A stretch of DNA of 34,056 nucleotides, taken from the NCBI GenBank assembly GCA_013001975.1, contig JABDKX010000093.1, positions 1 through 34,056 of the forward strand. Direction: 5' to 3'. The notes below the pieces were generated by a model that was not told the origin of the DNA, did not search any database, and saw only the letters and a list, made by a program, of their open reading frames with translations. Origin of the DNA: Saprospiraceae bacterium. Its GTDB lineage: Bacteria > Bacteroidota > Bacteroidia > Chitinophagales > Saprospiraceae. The position numbers were made by a program, and so were the translations under genes. Positions 33,324 through 34,056 of the stretch are shown piece by piece (position 1 is the stretch's first letter; every line of letters starts with the position of its first letter).

Positions 33324-34056
33324 GACATTTTACGCTTCGCTTTTTCCCAAACAACATGATTCTTCTTTGTGATAAAATCATAGAATCCTTTGAATAAAGC
33401 GACATGCATAAACAAGAAATAAAAAGGAATAAAAATCAATGTCAATTTTAATTTCTTCCTTCTAAATATATATCCTAATAAAGCCAGCATATAAAATACA
33501 ATTTGTGCTTTAAATGCAACCTCATAGAATGTTCCTTCAAGAAAAAAGTTAGATAAAAAAACAAGGACTAAGCAAATTGGTGCAAATGCCCACCTTATAA
33601 CTCTATGGCTTATATACAAAAACAAAACTTTCCAGTGTTTGAGCGAATAGATCTCTTTTAAAGAGGCCATCGTCTGAAATGCACCAGCACTGATTCTGGT
33701 CTTTCTTTTGAACTCCTCCGATAACGTCTGCGATGATAATTCTTTTGCAAAAGCACGCGGTTCATAAATATTTCGATAACCTTTCAAAATGATTTTCATG
33801 GACAAATAAAAATCTTCGATAGCAATATGCTTTGGCACTTCTTCATACAGAGATCTTCTGACTGCGAAAAGCTCTCCAGCAGAACCGATAGAAGAATAAA
33901 AATCAGAATCCAATTGTTTTAATACAGATTCATATCGCCAATACAGGCCTTCACCTGAACTTACGGCATCGTCTTGTTCTTCAACGATAATTTTCTTTTC
34001 ACCATTAACAACACCAACTTGTTGATTGTTAAAATGTGGTAAAATATAATCAACAC
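33320..34056 (-). CDS. C-terminal part of a processive-type GT2 membrane glycosyltransferase (cut by window end)
   Basis: The frame is open from the right edge (first full codon 34054-34052) to TAA at 33322-33320, about 244 residues; the N-terminal DXD part lies outside. A TTG at 33913 is internal. Visible GT2 features: [10 protein letters not shown] (~34-43), a [17 protein letters not shown] acceptor block (~52-68), the catalytic Glu-Asp in [11 protein letters not shown] (~76-86), and KRKTRISAG in the place of the Q/RxxRW motif (~115-123). Then come about four hydrophobic segments. This is the HasA/PgaC/BcsA-like arrangement of enzymes that build and extrude polysaccharide chains. It is the only candidate for chain polymerisation in the window; the sugar is unknown. 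Confidence 0.85.
   Translation of the reverse strand, partial: VDYILPHFNNQQVGVVNGEKKIIVEEQDDAVSSGEGLYWRYESVLKQLDSDFYSSIGSAGELFAVRRSLYEEVPKHIAIEDFYLSMKIILKGYRNIYEPRAFAKELSSQTLSEEFKRKTRISAGAFQTMASLKEIYSLKHWKVLFLYISHRVIRWAFAPICLVLVFLSNFFLEGTFYEVAFKAQIVFYMLALLGYIFRRKKLKLTLIFIPFYFLFMHVALFKGFYDFITKKNHVVWEKAKRKMS

Noticed and set aside
1-34056. tRNA or rRNA genes
   Set aside because: I saw no cloverleaf with a conserved TTCRANNC loop and no rRNA-like conserved stretch; this was by eye, so tRNAscan would be decisive.

Overview
The window looks like a polysaccharide-biosynthesis region of a marine-type Bacteroidota, most plausibly a Saprospiria/Lewinella-like lineage. The phylum rests on AT-rich DNA, a secreted protein ending in a type IX secretion (T9SS) sorting domain (17743-18939), -7 promoter elements of the form TAnnTTTG, and few clear Shine-Dalgarno sequences. 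The genus is inference. Both window edges cut genes (3-320 and 33320-34056).

Layout. (1) 1-6182, plus strand: an FkbM-type methyltransferase and a run of sulfotransferases, three of them tandem paralogues with non-ATG starts. The first of the three begins at CTG 3304, about 320 nt upstream of where a standard ORF finder starts it. (2) 6318-10594, plus: an O-acetylation cassette with a central AlgI/PatA-type MBOAT acyltransferase between two membrane-anchored SGNH-like partners. (3) 13175-10612, minus: a four-gene operon of a lipoprotein, a 7-TM protein, a NarX-like histidine kinase and a NarL-like response regulator. (4) 13176-14126: a long intergenic stretch with a promoter-like element and a large inverted repeat followed by a T-run, possibly a non-coding RNA. 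(5) 14127-16599: a divergent nucleoside hydrolase, an orphan LuxR-type HTH protein (minus) and another sulfotransferase. (6) 16599-17664: an array of about 86-bp REP-like units split by a RAYT transposase gene. (7) 17677-18998, minus: a secreted protein with a phage-tail-type S74 chaperone domain and a T9SS tail, with a strong terminator and a recognisable -7 element. (8) 19393-23988, plus: two paralogous glycosyltransferase-TPR proteins, the second also fused to a C-terminal sulfotransferase. (9) 27215-23985, minus: a multi-TM GT-C-like protein, a GtrB/DPM1-like glycosyltransferase and a SAM methyltransferase, all overlapping. (10) 27322-33323, plus: nucleotide-sugar supply (RmlB, RmlC, RmlA, UDP-glucose dehydrogenase, UDP-xylose synthase) with a YceI-like and an OB-fold protein between the last two. 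(11) 34056-33320, minus: the C-terminal part of a processive-type GT2.

Together the genes suggest an exported or surface polysaccharide containing 6-deoxyhexose and uronic acid/xylose that is sulfated, O-acetylated and methylated. Six separate sulfotransferase(-like) domains in about 22 kb is the most distinctive feature. No polymerase, flippase, export pore or PAPS-synthesis gene is seen here, so the pathway is incomplete in this window. All functions are assigned from motifs read by eye; no database search was possible.
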